DNA of 64,000 nucleotides, taken from assembly GCF_000721105.1 (NCBI RefSeq), contig NZ_JOEV01000008.1, positions 1 to 64,000 of the forward strand. Direction: 5' to 3'. This DNA is from Streptomyces cellulosae (lineage in GTDB: Bacteria > Actinomycetota > Actinomycetes > Streptomycetales > Streptomycetaceae). Position 1 is the first letter of the stretch, and each line of letters opens with the position of its first letter. Of the stretch, positions 1-9,156 are shown piece after piece. Made by a program: the position numbers and the translations under genes. The notes under the pieces are model-generated. The model saw nothing but the letters and a program-made list of their open reading frames with translations. It was not told where the DNA came from and made no database searches.

Positions 1-733
1 GGTCTGGACGGGGGATGTGAGGGCGGGCGACGGGGGCGGGGCTGCGTGGGTCGTTGTGGGGGCGGCTGCGGCGGGGGCGGCTGTCGCGGTGACTGTGGCT
101 GTGGGGGGGGCGACGGATGGCCTGTTCGCAGTCGTTGCTGTTGCTGTGGCCAGGGTCGGCGCCGTGCCGGTGGGGGAGGTCGGCGGGCGGTTGTCGGCGG
201 GCCTGGTGTGAAGGGACGGGCCGCGTCCGGAGGGAGTGCCAGGGGGGCGGCCGCCGGGGGGCGTGGGGCGGGCGGTGCCGCCTTGGGGGGCGCGTGGGGG
301 TGTGCCGCCAGGGCGGCGTGGGTCGCGGCGGCTCGGCGGGCGGGTGCCGGGGTGGTGGCTCGCCTGACTTGCCCTGGTCATGACCTTGTTCATGTGTGTC
401 CCCGTTCGGTCCACCCGGTGGTACCGGGCAGTAACTTCTTTGTCGGGGATCTTGTACGGGGCCGCGGGGCGCCGGGGCAAGGCGGCGGTGCACCGGCGTG
501 GGGCGGTCGCAGGGGTCACTTATCCGGGTGGTCCGAACGCGGAATTGCCTGATGGGAAGGGTGTGGCGGGTGAATTTCGGTGCCGTGAGTTGACATTCGC
601 GGGGGTGTGGGCAGGGACTCGAAAGGGGACGCCGCGCACGTATCCTGAAGCCCTCCGGGGGTGCGGGCTCGCCCTTCCGGGGACCTGTGCGGAGCCTCCG
701 ACCACGGAAAATCGACCACGAAAGCGGCCTGTC
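1..733. other. unassigned G-rich stretch, no supportable gene
   Basis: No gene can be supported here. The first 370 bases are strongly G-rich on the plus strand, and the frames that stay open encode Gly/Ala/Cys-rich low-complexity peptides with no recognisable domain. One frame is open from the window edge to a stop at 209-211 and is Ala/Val-rich; it could be the 3' end of a gene entering from upstream, but nothing else supports this. The second half has ordinary composition, and a TATCCT hexamer at 640-645 could be a -10 element for the gene starting at 734. Confidence 0.4.
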
Positions 734-1249
734 ATGCGCGTCTACGTCCCCCTGACCCTTCCCGGTCTCGCCGAGGCGTACAAGACAGGAGAGCTCGGGA
801 CCGGACCGTTCGTCGCGTACGCGGTCACGCCGGCGTTGCGCGAGTGGTACCTCTCCGACGACATCGAGGAACTGGAGTACGCGGCGCTGAACCGGGCCGC
901 GCTGGCCTCGCTGCGGCTGCTGGCGGCCGACCCGGGTGTGACGCGGCGTCGGGTCGTGGTCGCCGTGGACGTGCCCGACGGGACGGCGACCGCCGACCCC
1001 GACCGGGCGCTGGACCCGGCGGCGCTCGGCGAGGTACGGGTCGCCGGGACCGTACGGATGGCCGAGGCGGCGGCCGTGCACGTCGACGCGGATGACGCGG
1101 AGGCGGATGTGGCCGCCGCGGCGGAGGCACTGGCGGCGGCTGACGGCGGGGACGACGACGCGCAGTTCGTGGTGGACGGGGCGGAGGATCACGAGCTGCT
1201 GTGGTTCGCGACGCAGGAGATCCCGAACCTGGTGGGGCTGGGGGACTGA
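734..1249 (+). CDS. DUF6912-type conserved hypothetical protein
   Basis: A 171-residue soluble protein of unknown function. The sequence begins MRVYVPLTLPGLAEAYKTGE and resembles the actinobacterial family called DUF6912; this is family recognition from memory. It is acidic, with an Ala/Asp-rich region near residues 115-155 and no membrane segment or signal peptide. I chose the ATG at 734 because the family-like sequence starts there; an in-frame ATG at 380 would add about 118 residues of atypical sequence. The GAAAGCGG upstream is a weak ribosome site. A HAD hydrolase gene follows on the same strand after 124 bases. No function should be assumed. Confidence 0.8.
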   Translation: MRVYVPLTLPGLAEAYKTGELGTGPFVAYAVTPALREWYLSDDIEELEYAALNRAALASLRLLAADPGVTRRRVVVAVDVPDGTATADPDRALDPAALGEVRVAGTVRMAEAAAVHVDADDAEADVAAAAEALAAADGGDDDAQFVVDGAEDHELLWFATQEIPNLVGLGD

Positions 1250-1373
1250 GCGGGGACGCGAGGCTTGTGCTGAGGGAAGCGGCGGGTTTTCCGTTGCCGG
1301 GCGGGGTCGCGGATCCGTTGCCGGGCGGGGCGCGGGTCTCTTGGTTGTCAGTGGCGGCGGGTACGTTTCTGGC

Positions 1374-2039
1374 ATGGGGAAGCAGACGGACGCGCACATT
1401 GTCTGGGACTGGAACGGCACGCTGTTCCACGACAATGAGGCGATCATCGGGGCGACGAACGCGGCGTTCGCCGAGCTGGGGCTGGCGCCGATCACGCTGG
1501 AGCAGTACCGGGCGCTGTACTGCGTGCCGGTGCCGAAGTTCTACGAGCGGCTGATGGGGCGGCTGCCCACCGACGCCGAGTGGGAAGTCATGGACGAGAC
1601 CTTCCACCGGTACTACGCCGAGCACCGGGTGGGGTGCGGGCTCACGGCGGGGGCGGTCGAGCTGCTGACGGAGTGGCGGTCGGCGGGACGCAGCCAGTCG
1701 ATCCTGAGCATGTACGGTCATGACGAACTCGTCCCGCTGGTGCGGGGGTTCGGGATCGAGGCGCACTTCATACGGGTGGACGGGCGGACGGGACCGTCCG
1801 GGGGCAGCAAGGCCGAGCACATGGTCCGGCACCTGGCTTTTCTCGCGGGGGTGGATCCGGCGCGCACGGTCGTGATCGGGGACGCCGCGGATGACGCGGT
1901 GGCGGCGTTGCATGTCGGGGCACGGGCGGTGCTGTACACCGGGGGGTCGCACGGGCGGGCCAGCCTGGAGGTGGTCGGAGTGCCGGTGGTGGACACGTTG
2001 GCGGAGGCGGTTGTGGAGGCGGAGCGGTTGGCGGCGTAG
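1374..2039 (+). CDS. HAD-superfamily hydrolase
   Basis: A 221-residue haloacid-dehalogenase-type hydrolase, most like phosphoglycolate-phosphatase-type enzymes that remove phosphate from small molecules in the cytoplasm. Motif I reads DWNGTLFHD (residues 12-20): the Asp12 nucleophile is present, but the usual second Asp is Asn14, a variant found in some members of the superfamily. The C-terminal motif reads VIGDAADDAVAA, with the acidic pair near residues 170-175. The substrate cannot be predicted. The ATG at 1374 fits the fold start; the open frame continues upstream only into low-complexity sequence. The gene converges on the DJ-1/PfpI gene. Confidence 0.85.
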   Translation: MGKQTDAHIVWDWNGTLFHDNEAIIGATNAAFAELGLAPITLEQYRALYCVPVPKFYERLMGRLPTDAEWEVMDETFHRYYAEHRVGCGLTAGAVELLTEWRSAGRSQSILSMYGHDELVPLVRGFGIEAHFIRVDGRTGPSGGSKAEHMVRHLAFLAGVDPARTVVIGDAADDAVAALHVGARAVLYTGGSHGRASLEVVGVPVVDTLAEAVVEAERLAA

Positions 2040-2194
2040 GGGGTGCGGTGGTGTAGGGGTGTGGTGGGCCAGGGCGGCGGTGGCGTCCGCGCCTGCCGTC
2101 TGTACCGGGTGCCGCCCGTGTCGCCCAGTGGCAGGGGCGGCGCGGGTGGCCGGGGATGGCGGCGGCACGGGGCGGTGGAGGTGGAGGTGGAGGA

Positions 2195-2761
2195 TCAGGT
2201 CACCGGTGCCTTCGCCCGCAGCACCGTCAGGAACTCGCGCATCCAGCTGGAGTGGTCCGGCCATGCGCGGGAGGAGACCAGGGTGCCGTCGACCACCGCC
2301 TCGGCGTCCTGGAAGGTGGCGCCGGCGGACTGCATGTCCAGTTCCAGCGCGGGGTAGGCCGTGACGCGGCGGCCGCGGAGGCTGTCGATCGCGGCGGTGA
2401 GCAGGGGGCCGTGGCAGATCTGGGCCACGGGCTTGTCGGCGTCGAAGAACGACTTGAGGATCTTGCGGAGTTCGGGGTCGTTGCGGAGGTACTCGGGGGC
2501 GCGGCCGCCGGGGATGACGAGGGCGGCGTACTGGCCGGGGTCGACGTCGGCGAAGGCCAGGTCGGCGGGCCAGGTGTAGCCGGGTTTCTCGGTGTAGGTG
2601 TCGAAGCCGGGTTCGAAGTCGTGTACGACGAACTGGAGCTTTTTGCGGGTGGGGGCGGCGATGTGGACGTCGTAGCCCTCTTCGCGGAGGCGTTGGTAGG
2701 GGTACAGGACCTCGAGGGACTCTGCGGCGTCGCCGGTGACGATGAGGATTTTTGCGGTCAT
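2195..2761 (-). CDS. DJ-1/PfpI family protein
   Basis: A 188-residue protein of the DJ-1/PfpI superfamily, which includes intracellular cysteine peptidases, deglycase-like and chaperone-like proteins. The nucleophile elbow AQICHGPLL carries Cys116 followed by His117, and an acidic residue typical of the family is at Glu17 (SLEVLYPYQ). The glycine-rich stretch LVIPGGRAPEYLR is also family-typical. The start could be the ATG at 2761 (MTAKILIV) or an in-frame ATG at 2776, five codons longer; neither has a strong ribosome site. I prefer 2761 because the first beta strand begins there. Peptidase activity is not proven by the motif. Confidence 0.88.
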   Translation of the reverse strand: MTAKILIVTGDAAESLEVLYPYQRLREEGYDVHIAAPTRKKLQFVVHDFEPGFDTYTEKPGYTWPADLAFADVDPGQYAALVIPGGRAPEYLRNDPELRKILKSFFDADKPVAQICHGPLLTAAIDSLRGRRVTAYPALELDMQSAGATFQDAEAVVDGTLVSSRAWPDHSSWMREFLTVLRAKAPVT

Positions 2762-2886
2762 GTCGGCAACGTGCATCGGTAAGGGCGGGTTGCCAAGGGG
2801 GCGTGCGCCGGTGGGGTGACGTTGGCTGGTGTCGGGGTTGGGTTTTTCTCGCCCCCGCCGCCCCTACCCGTCCCATCCCATCCCCA

Positions 2887-3060
2887 GGGGCTCCGCCCCT
2901 TCGACCCCGCCGGGGGCTGCGCCCCCGGTCCCTGCGGGCGGGGACTGCGTCGCGGTGCCCCGGCCCCCTGCGGGCGGGGACTGCGTCCCCTGCACCCTGC
3001 CTGGGGCTCTGCCCCAGACCTCCATCGGCCTGAACGGCTCGTCCTCAAACGCCGGATGGG
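2887..3060. repeat. GGGGCT-GCCCC hairpins and dispersed intergenic element
   Basis: Short palindromes follow each other: GGGGCTCCGCCCC at 2887-2899, GGGGGCTGCGCCCCC at 2912-2926 and CTGGGGCTCTGCCCCAG at 3001-3017. They are followed at 3024-3060 by an element whose core is TGAACGGCTCGTCCTCAAAC. A diverged copy of the same element lies at 22962-22995. I recall similar segments being common between Streptomyces genes. They may act as weak terminators or be inert repeats. Confidence 0.6.
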
Positions 3061-3076
3061 CTGGATGACCGATCCG

Positions 3077-3591
3077 GTGCTGAAGAGGCTCCGGACGGGT
3101 TGAGTCCGTAAGGGCGGTGCTGAAGGGACCCTGGGCGGGTTGAGCCGGCAGGCCCGGTGTCGAGGGGACCCCGGATGGGCCGAGCCGGCAGGCCCGGTGT
3201 CGAGGGGACCCCGGACGGGTTGAGTCCGTAAGGGCGGTGCTGAAGGGACCCTGGGCGGGTTGAGCCGGCAGGCCCGGTGTCGAGGGGACCCCGGATCGGC
3301 CGAGCCGGCAGTCCGGTGTCGAGGGGACCCCGGATGGGCCGAGCCGGTAAGGCCGGTGTCGAAGGGACCCCAGACAGATCGCGTCGGCAAGCTCGGTGTC
3401 GAAGTGGCGCTGGGTGGGCCGAGCCGGTAATGCCGGTGTCGAAGGGACCCCAGACAGGCCGAGTCGCAAGCCCGGTGCTGAAGGGACCCCGGATGGGCCG
3501 AGCCGGCAGGCCCGGTGTTGATGGGCCCTGGGCGGGCTGAGTCCGTAAGGCGGTGGTGAAGGGGCTTCCGGCAGGGGAGTCCGCAAGGGCG
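3077..3591. repeat. 40-bp tandem repeat array, 13 units
   Basis: Thirteen head-to-tail units begin with GTG(T/C)(C/T)GA(A/G)GGG at 3077, 3117, 3157, 3197, 3237, 3277, 3316, 3356, 3396, 3436, 3475, 3515 and 3553. Most are exactly 40 bp; a few are 38 or 39. A second layer is visible: about 86 bp starting at 3091 recurs with almost no change at 3211, exactly 120 bp (three units) later. Unit copies become more diverged toward the right end. No inverted repeats, spacers or cas genes accompany it, so it is not a CRISPR array. Confidence 0.9.
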
Positions 3592-4067
3592 TCCGATGGT
3601 GAAAGGGGCTCCGATGGGGTCCCGGGTCTGGGGCCGTCTGTGCAGAACGTCAAACTTCCACCCCTGCTTTTGTACACATACGGCTCATGACGAGGGCCCG
3701 GTGAGGAGCGATAGCCTTGGTGGCGTGATCAGCGCGATAGTTCGCGGGGACCTCGTTGTCCCTGCCCTGCGCCCGGGGAACACGGATTACCTCCGTGGCC
3801 GGGCGGCGGTCGCTGGTCTTCGCGGGCGGGACGGGGGCGCAAGGGCCCCCAGGACGCCGTACACACCCCGGACGTGCGCGGCGCCGCAGAGAGCAGCGTC
3901 ACACCCGCAGGGCGTGTCGAGAATGGCTGATAACCCCCCGCTCATCTCACCTTGCGGCATAGCGTCGGAACAGACCGGACACCCCGCGTCACGGCGTCAC
4001 GTCGGAAGAGAAGAGACCGAACTTCCTTCTACGTCACGCAACGGCGCGCGACAGGAGCCAGAGGACA

Positions 4068-7000
4068 ATGCAGACCAAGCTGGACGAAGCCAAGGCCGAG
4101 TTGCTGGAGAGGGCTGCTCGGGTCGCTGAGAACAGCCCGGTCGGGGGGCGCCTACCGACCGGGACGACGGGCGAGGGCACCCCGGGCACCCCGGACACCC
4201 CGGATCACGACTCCGTGCTCGCGTTCCTCCAGCGCTACTACCTGCACACCGCACCGGAGGACCTCACCGACCGCGACCCGGTCGACGTCTTCGGTGCCGC
4301 GTTCTCGCACTACCGGCTGGCCGAGAACCGCCCGCAGGGCACGGCCAACGTGCGGGTCCACACGCCCTCCGTGGAGGAGAACGGGTGGACGTGCACGCAT
4401 TCGGTTGTCGAGGTCGTCACCGACGACATGCCGTTCCTCGTCGATTCCGTCACCAACGAGCTGACTCGGCAGGGACGTGGCATTCACGTCGTCATCCATC
4501 CGCAGATCGTCGTGCGGCGTGACGTCACCGGCAAGCTCATCGAGGTGCTCACCGCGCCTGTCTCCGAGGACCTTCCGCACGACGCGCACACCGAGTCCTG
4601 GATCCATGTCGAGATCGACCGGGAGACCGACCGCGGCGATCTGAAGCAGATCAACGCCGACCTGCTGCGGGTCCTGTCCGACGTCCGGGAGACCGTCGAG
4701 GACTGGGAGAAGATGCGGGACTCGGCCCTTCGGGTGGCCGACGAGCTGCCCAAGGAGCCGGTCGCCCCCGATCTGCGCGAGCAGGACGTCGAGGAGGCCC
4801 GTGAGCTGCTGCGCTGGCTGGCCGCCGACCACTTCACCTTCCTCGGGTACCGGGAGTACCAGCTCCGCGAGGACGACTCCCTGGCGGCCGTTCCCGGCAC
4901 CGGGCTCGGCATTCTGCGGTCCGATCCGCATCACGCCGACGGGGACAGCCACCCCGTCAGTCCGTCGTTCGAGCGGTTGCCCGCGGATGCCCGGAAGAAG
5001 GCGCGTGAGCACAAGCTCCTCGTGCTGACCAAGGCGAACAGCCGGGCGACCGTGCACCGGCCGTCGTATCTCGACTACATCGGCGTCAAGAAGTTCGACG
5101 CCGAGGGGAACGTCGTGGGGGAGCGGCGGTTCCTCGGATTGTTCTCGTCCGCCGCCTACACCGAGTCCGTGCGGCGGGTGCCCGTCATCCGGCGCAAGGT
5201 CGAGGAGGTGCTGGAGCGGGCCGGGTTCTCGCCGAACAGTCACGACGGGCGCGATCTGCTGCAGATCCTCGAGACCTATCCGCGCGACGAGCTCTTCCAG
5301 ACGCCGCCCGAGGAGCTCGAGTCCATCGTCACGTCCGTGCTGTACCTCCAGGAGCGGCGGCGGCTGCGGCTGTATCTGCGGCAGGACGAGTACGGGCGCT
5401 ACTACTCCGCCCTCGTCTACCTGCCCCGCGACCGGTACACGACCGGTGTCCGGCTGCGGATCATCGACATCCTGAAGGAGGAACTCGGCGGTATCAGCGT
5501 CGACTTCACGGCCTGGAACACCGAGTCCATCCTCTCCCGGCTGCACTTCGTGGTCCGCGTCCCGCAGGGCACCGAGCTGCAGCAGCTCAGTGACAGCGAC
5601 AAGGAGCGCATCGAGGCGCGGCTCGTCGAGGCCGCCCGCTCCTGGGCCGACGGGTTCGCGGAGGCGCTGAACGCCGAGTTCGGCGAGGAGCGCGCCGCCG
5701 AACTGCTGCGCCGCTTCGGCAACGCCATCCCGGAGGGCTACAAGGCCGACCACTCCCCGCGCGCCGCGGTCGCCGACATCGCGCACCTCGAACAGCTCAC
5801 CGAGGAGTCCGACGAGAAGGGCTTCGCGCTCAGCCTCTACGAGCCCGTGGGCGCCGCGCCCGAGGAGCGCAGGTTCAAGATCTACCGCAAGGGCGGCTCC
5901 ATCACCCTGTCGGCGGTGCTGCCGGTCCTCAACCGGCTCGGTGTCGAGGTGATGGACGAGCGGCCGTACGAACTGCGCTGCTCGGACCGGAGCGTGGCCT
6001 GGATCTACGACTTCGGGCTGCGCATGCCCCGGCCCAAGGGCGGCAGCGGCGACTACCTCGGCGACGACGGGCGCGAGCGGTTCCAGGACGCCTTCGCCGC
6101 CAGCTGGCTGGGCAAGGCGGAGAACGACGGCTTCAACGCCCTGGTGCTGAGCGCCGGGCTGACCTGGCGTCAGGCGATGGTGCTGCGGGCGTACGCGAAG
6201 TACCTGCGGCAGGCGGGCTCGACGTTCAGCCAGGACTACATGGAGGACACCCTCCGCAACAACGTGCACACCACCCGGCTGCTCGTCTCGCTGTTCGAGG
6301 CGCGGATGTCGCCGGACCGGCAGCGGGCGGGGCTCGAGATCGTCGACGCGCTGCTCGAAGAGGTGGACGCCGCGCTCGACCAGGTGGCCAGCCTCGACGA
6401 GGACCGGATCCTGCGGTCGTTCCTCACCGTCATCAAGGCGACGCTGCGCACCAACTTCTTCCAGGAGGCGGCGGGCGGGCGGCCGCACGAGTACGTCTCC
6501 ATGAAGTTCGACCCGCAGGCGATTCCCGATCTGCCGGCCCCGCGCCCGGCGTTCGAGATCTGGGTGTACTCGCCGCGCGTGGAGGGCGTGCACCTCAGGT
6601 TCGGGAAGGTCGCGCGCGGCGGTCTGCGCTGGTCCGACCGGCGTGAGGACTTCCGGACCGAGATCCTCGGCCTGGTCAAGGCGCAGATGGTGAAGAACAC
6701 CGTCATCGTGCCGGTCGGCGCCAAGGGCGGCTTCGTCGCCAAGCAGCTGCCGGACCCGAGCGTGGACCGGGACGCGTGGCTGGCGGAGGGTATCCGCAGC
6801 TACAAGACGTTCATCTCGGCGCTGCTCGACATCACCGACAACATGGTCGCCGGCGAGGTCGTGCCGCCCGCCGACGTCGTCCGGCACGACGAGGACGACA
6901 CCTACCTGGTCGTCGCCGCCGACAAGGGCACCGCGACCTTCTCGGACATCGCCAACGGGGTGGCCGAGCAGTACAACTTCTGGCTCGGCGACGCCTTCGC

Positions 7001-9026
7001 CTCCGGCGGCAGCGCGGGCTACGACCACAAGGGCATGGGCATCACCGCCCGCGGTGCCTGGGAGTCCGTGAAGCGGCACTTCCGGGAGCTGGGAGTCAAC
7101 ACGCAGGCCGAGGACTTCACCGTCGTCGGCATCGGCGACATGTCCGGTGACGTGTTCGGCAACGGCATGCTGCTGAGCGAGCACATCCGCCTGGTCGCCG
7201 CCTTCGACCACCGGCACATCTTCATCGACCCGAAGCCCGACGCGGCCACCTCGTACGCCGAGCGCCGCCGTGTCTTCGAGCTCCCCCGCTCCAGCTGGGC
7301 CGACTACGACACCGCGCTCATCTCCACCGGTGGCGGAGTGTTCCCCCGTACCGCCAAGGCGATCCCGGTCAACGCGCACATCCGTGAGGCCCTCGGCATC
7401 GAGGAGAAGGTCTCCAAGATGACGCCGGCCGACCTGATGAAGGCGATCCTCAAGGCGCCGGTGGACCTGCTGTGGAACGGCGGCATCGGTACGTACGTCA
7501 AGGCCGGCACGGAAACCCACGCGGAGGTCGGCGACAAGGCCAACGACGCGATCCGGGTGGACGGCGCCGACCTGCGCGCCAAGGTCGTCGGCGAGGGCGG
7601 CAACCTGGGGCTGACCCAGCTCGGCCGGATCGAGTTCGCGCTGCAGGGCGGCAAGATCAACACCGATGCCATCGACAACAGCGCGGGCGTGGACACCTCC
7701 GACCACGAGGTGAACATCAAGATCCTGCTCAACGGCCTGGTCGCGGACGGCGACATGACGGTCAAGCAGCGCAACAAGCTGCTCGCCGAGATGACCGACG
7801 AGGTCGGCCGGCTGGTCCTGCGCAACAACTACGCGCAGAACACGGCCATCGCCAACGCGCTCGCCCAGTCCAAGGACATGCTCCACGCCCAGCAGCGCTA
7901 CATGCGCCACCTGGTGCGGGCCGGACTGCTCGACCGGGCCCTGGAGTTCCTGCCCACCGACCGCCAGATCCGCGAGCGGCTGAACACCGGGCAGGGCCTG
8001 ACCAGCCCGGAGACGGCCGTCCTGCTGGCGTACACGAAGATCACGGTCGCCGAGGAACTGCTCCACACCTCGCTGCCGGACGACCCGTACCTGCGCGGTC
8101 TGCTGCACGCGTACTTCCCGGCCGCGCTGCGCGAGAAGTTCGGGGACCGCATCGACGGTCACCCGCTGCACCGCGAGATCACCACGACCGTGCTGGTCAA
8201 CGACACGGTCAACACGGGCGGTACGACGTATCTGCACCGCCTGCGCGAGGAGACCGGTGCCTCGCTGGAGGAGATCGTCCGGGCGCAGACCGCGGCCCGC
8301 GCGATCTTCCGCTCCGGTGTGGTGTGGGACGCGGTGGAGGCGCTCGACAACGCGGTCGAGGCCGGCGTCCAGACCCGTATCCGGCTGCACTCGCGCCGGC
8401 TGGTCGAGCGCGGCACGCGCTGGCTGCTCAACAACCGGCCGCAGCCGCTCCGGCTCGCCGAGACGGTCGACTTCTTCGCCGACCGGGTCGAGCAGGTGTG
8501 GTCGCAGCTGCCGAAGCTGCTGCGGGGCGCGGACGCGGAGTGGTACCAGAAGATCTACGACGAGCTGACCGGCGCCGGCGTCCCCGGCGAGGTCGCCACC
8601 CGGGTGGCCGGATTCTCCTCCGCCTTCCCGACGCTCGACATCGTCTCGGTGGGCGACCGCATGAGCCGGGACCCGCTGGAGGTCGCCGAGGTCTACTACG
8701 ACCTCGCCGACCGCCTCCACATCGCCCAGCTGATGGACCGCATCCTCGAACTCCCGCGCGCCGACCGCTGGCAGTCCATGGCCCGCGCCTCCATCCGTGA
8801 GGACCTGTACGCGGCCCACGCGGCGCTCACCGCGGACATCCTCGCGGTGGGCAACGGCACCTCGACCCCCGAGCAGCGCTTCAAGGCCTGGGAGGAGAAG
8901 AACGCGCCGATCCTGGGCCGGGCGCGGACGACTCTGGACGAGATCCGGAGCTCGGAGACGTTCGACCTGGCCAACCTGTCGGTGGCGATGCGGACGATGA
9001 GGACGCTGCTGCGGACGCATTCGTAA
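4068..9026 (+). CDS. gdh: NAD-specific glutamate dehydrogenase, large (180 kDa) class
   Basis: A 1652-residue NAD-dependent glutamate dehydrogenase of the very large class first described in S. clavuligerus (about 1650 residues). It catalyses glutamate plus NAD to 2-oxoglutarate, ammonia and NADH, a catabolic step linking amino acids to the TCA cycle. The catalytic core lies roughly at residues 800-1270 and contains KVARGGLRWSDRREDFR and PVGAKGGF, whose lysine is near residue 886; the long flanking regions are regulatory and oligomerisation parts in the family. The length matches the family, so the gene appears intact. The ATG at 4068 follows AGGAGCCAGAGGACA. It is monocistronic and ends at a strong hairpin shared with the convergent exporter genes. 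Confidence 0.96.
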   Translation: MQTKLDEAKAELLERAARVAENSPVGGRLPTGTTGEGTPGTPDTPDHDSVLAFLQRYYLHTAPEDLTDRDPVDVFGAAFSHYRLAENRPQGTANVRVHTPSVEENGWTCTHSVVEVVTDDMPFLVDSVTNELTRQGRGIHVVIHPQIVVRRDVTGKLIEVLTAPVSEDLPHDAHTESWIHVEIDRETDRGDLKQINADLLRVLSDVRETVEDWEKMRDSALRVADELPKEPVAPDLREQDVEEARELLRWLAADHFTFLGYREYQLREDDSLAAVPGTGLGILRSDPHHADGDSHPVSPSFERLPADARKKAREHKLLVLTKANSRATVHRPSYLDYIGVKKFDAEGNVVGERRFLGLFSSAAYTESVRRVPVIRRKVEEVLERAGFSPNSHDGRDLLQILETYPRDELFQTPPEELESIVTSVLYLQERRRLRLYLRQDEYGRYYSALVYLPRDRYTTGVRLRIIDILKEELGGISVDFTAWNTESILSRLHFVVRVPQGTELQQLSDSDKERIEARLVEAARSWADGFAEALNAEFGEERAAELLRRFGNAIPEGYKADHSPRAAVADIAHLEQLTEESDEKGFALSLYEPVGAAPEERRFKIYRKGGSITLSAVLPVLNRLGVEVMDERPYELRCSDRSVAWIYDFGLRMPRPKGGSGDYLGDDGRERFQDAFAASWLGKAENDGFNALVLSAGLTWRQAMVLRAYAKYLRQAGSTFSQDYMEDTLRNNVHTTRLLVSLFEARMSPDRQRAGLEIVDALLEEVDAALDQVASLDEDRILRSFLTVIKATLRTNFFQEAAGGRPHEYVSMKFDPQAIPDLPAPRPAFEIWVYSPRVEGVHLRFGKVARGGLRWSDRREDFRTEILGLVKAQMVKNTVIVPVGAKGGFVAKQLPDPSVDRDAWLAEGIRSYKTFISALLDITDNMVAGEVVPPADVVRHDEDDTYLVVAADKGTATFSDIANGVAEQYNFWLGDAFASGGSAGYDHKGMGITARGAWESVKRHFRELGVNTQAEDFTVVGIGDMSGDVFGNGMLLSEHIRLVAAFDHRHIFIDPKPDAATSYAERRRVFELPRSSWADYDTALISTGGGVFPRTAKAIPVNAHIREALGIEEKVSKMTPADLMKAILKAPVDLLWNGGIGTYVKAGTETHAEVGDKANDAIRVDGADLRAKVVGEGGNLGLTQLGRIEFALQGGKINTDAIDNSAGVDTSDHEVNIKILLNGLVADGDMTVKQRNKLLAEMTDEVGRLVLRNNYAQNTAIANALAQSKDMLHAQQRYMRHLVRAGLLDRALEFLPTDRQIRERLNTGQGLTSPETAVLLAYTKITVAEELLHTSLPDDPYLRGLLHAYFPAALREKFGDRIDGHPLHREITTTVLVNDTVNTGGTTYLHRLREETGASLEEIVRAQTAARAIFRSGVVWDAVEALDNAVEAGVQTRIRLHSRRLVERGTRWLLNNRPQPLRLAETVDFFADRVEQVWSQLPKLLRGADAEWYQKIYDELTGAGVPGEVATRVAGFSSAFPTLDIVSVGDRMSRDPLEVAEVYYDLADRLHIAQLMDRILELPRADRWQSMARASIREDLYAAHAALTADILAVGNGTSTPEQRFKAWEEKNAPILGRARTTLDEIRSSETFDLANLSVAMRTMRTLLRTHS

Positions 9027-9057
9027 CCCCCGCACGCGCATAGCGCGCACATCATCA

Positions 9058-9090
9058 GAGCGCCCCGGGCCACAACGGCTCGGGGCGCTC
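9058..9090. terminator. hairpin between convergent gdh and exporter genes
   Basis: GAGCGCCCCGGGCC at 9058-9071 pairs with GGCTCGGGGCGCTC at 9077-9090 around a five-base loop; the only non-Watson-Crick pair is one G-T. It lies 32 bases after the gdh stop and before the end of the convergent ATPase gene, so it could stop both transcripts. There is no T tract, as is common in Streptomyces. Confidence 0.7.
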
Positions 9091-9156
9091 GTCGGCGCGA
9101 GGGGGACGCGCGGCCTGCTCATCCGCCCGGTCGACTGCCAGACTTCTCCGGCGGCC

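Larger units (their letters stand above)
2777..4067. other. 1.3-kb non-coding gap with repeats
   Basis: No gene can be supported between the DJ-1 gene and the glutamate dehydrogenase gene. The first third holds several GGGGCT/GCCCC hairpins and a dispersed Streptomyces-like element. The middle is a 40-bp tandem repeat array. The remainder, about 3600-4067, has more ordinary composition and presumably includes the dehydrogenase promoter. Long open frames cross the array on the minus strand, but they exist because the repeat lacks stops in several frames; the encoded peptides are Pro/Arg/Ser-rich and not protein-like. Confidence 0.6.

Noticed and set aside
3077..3591. CRISPR array
   Set aside because: Units are contiguous with no unique spacers, and no cas genes are present.
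2758..3677. Long minus-strand open frames across the 40-bp repeat array
   Set aside because: Several frames are open together because the unit lacks stops. The peptides are Pro/Arg/Ser repeats with no ribosome site or conserved domain.
4152..9122. 1656-codon open frame antisense to the glutamate dehydrogenase gene
   Set aside because: It mirrors a real, highly GC-biased gene. Its codons lack the expected third-position bias and the product is Arg/Val/His-rich with no domain.
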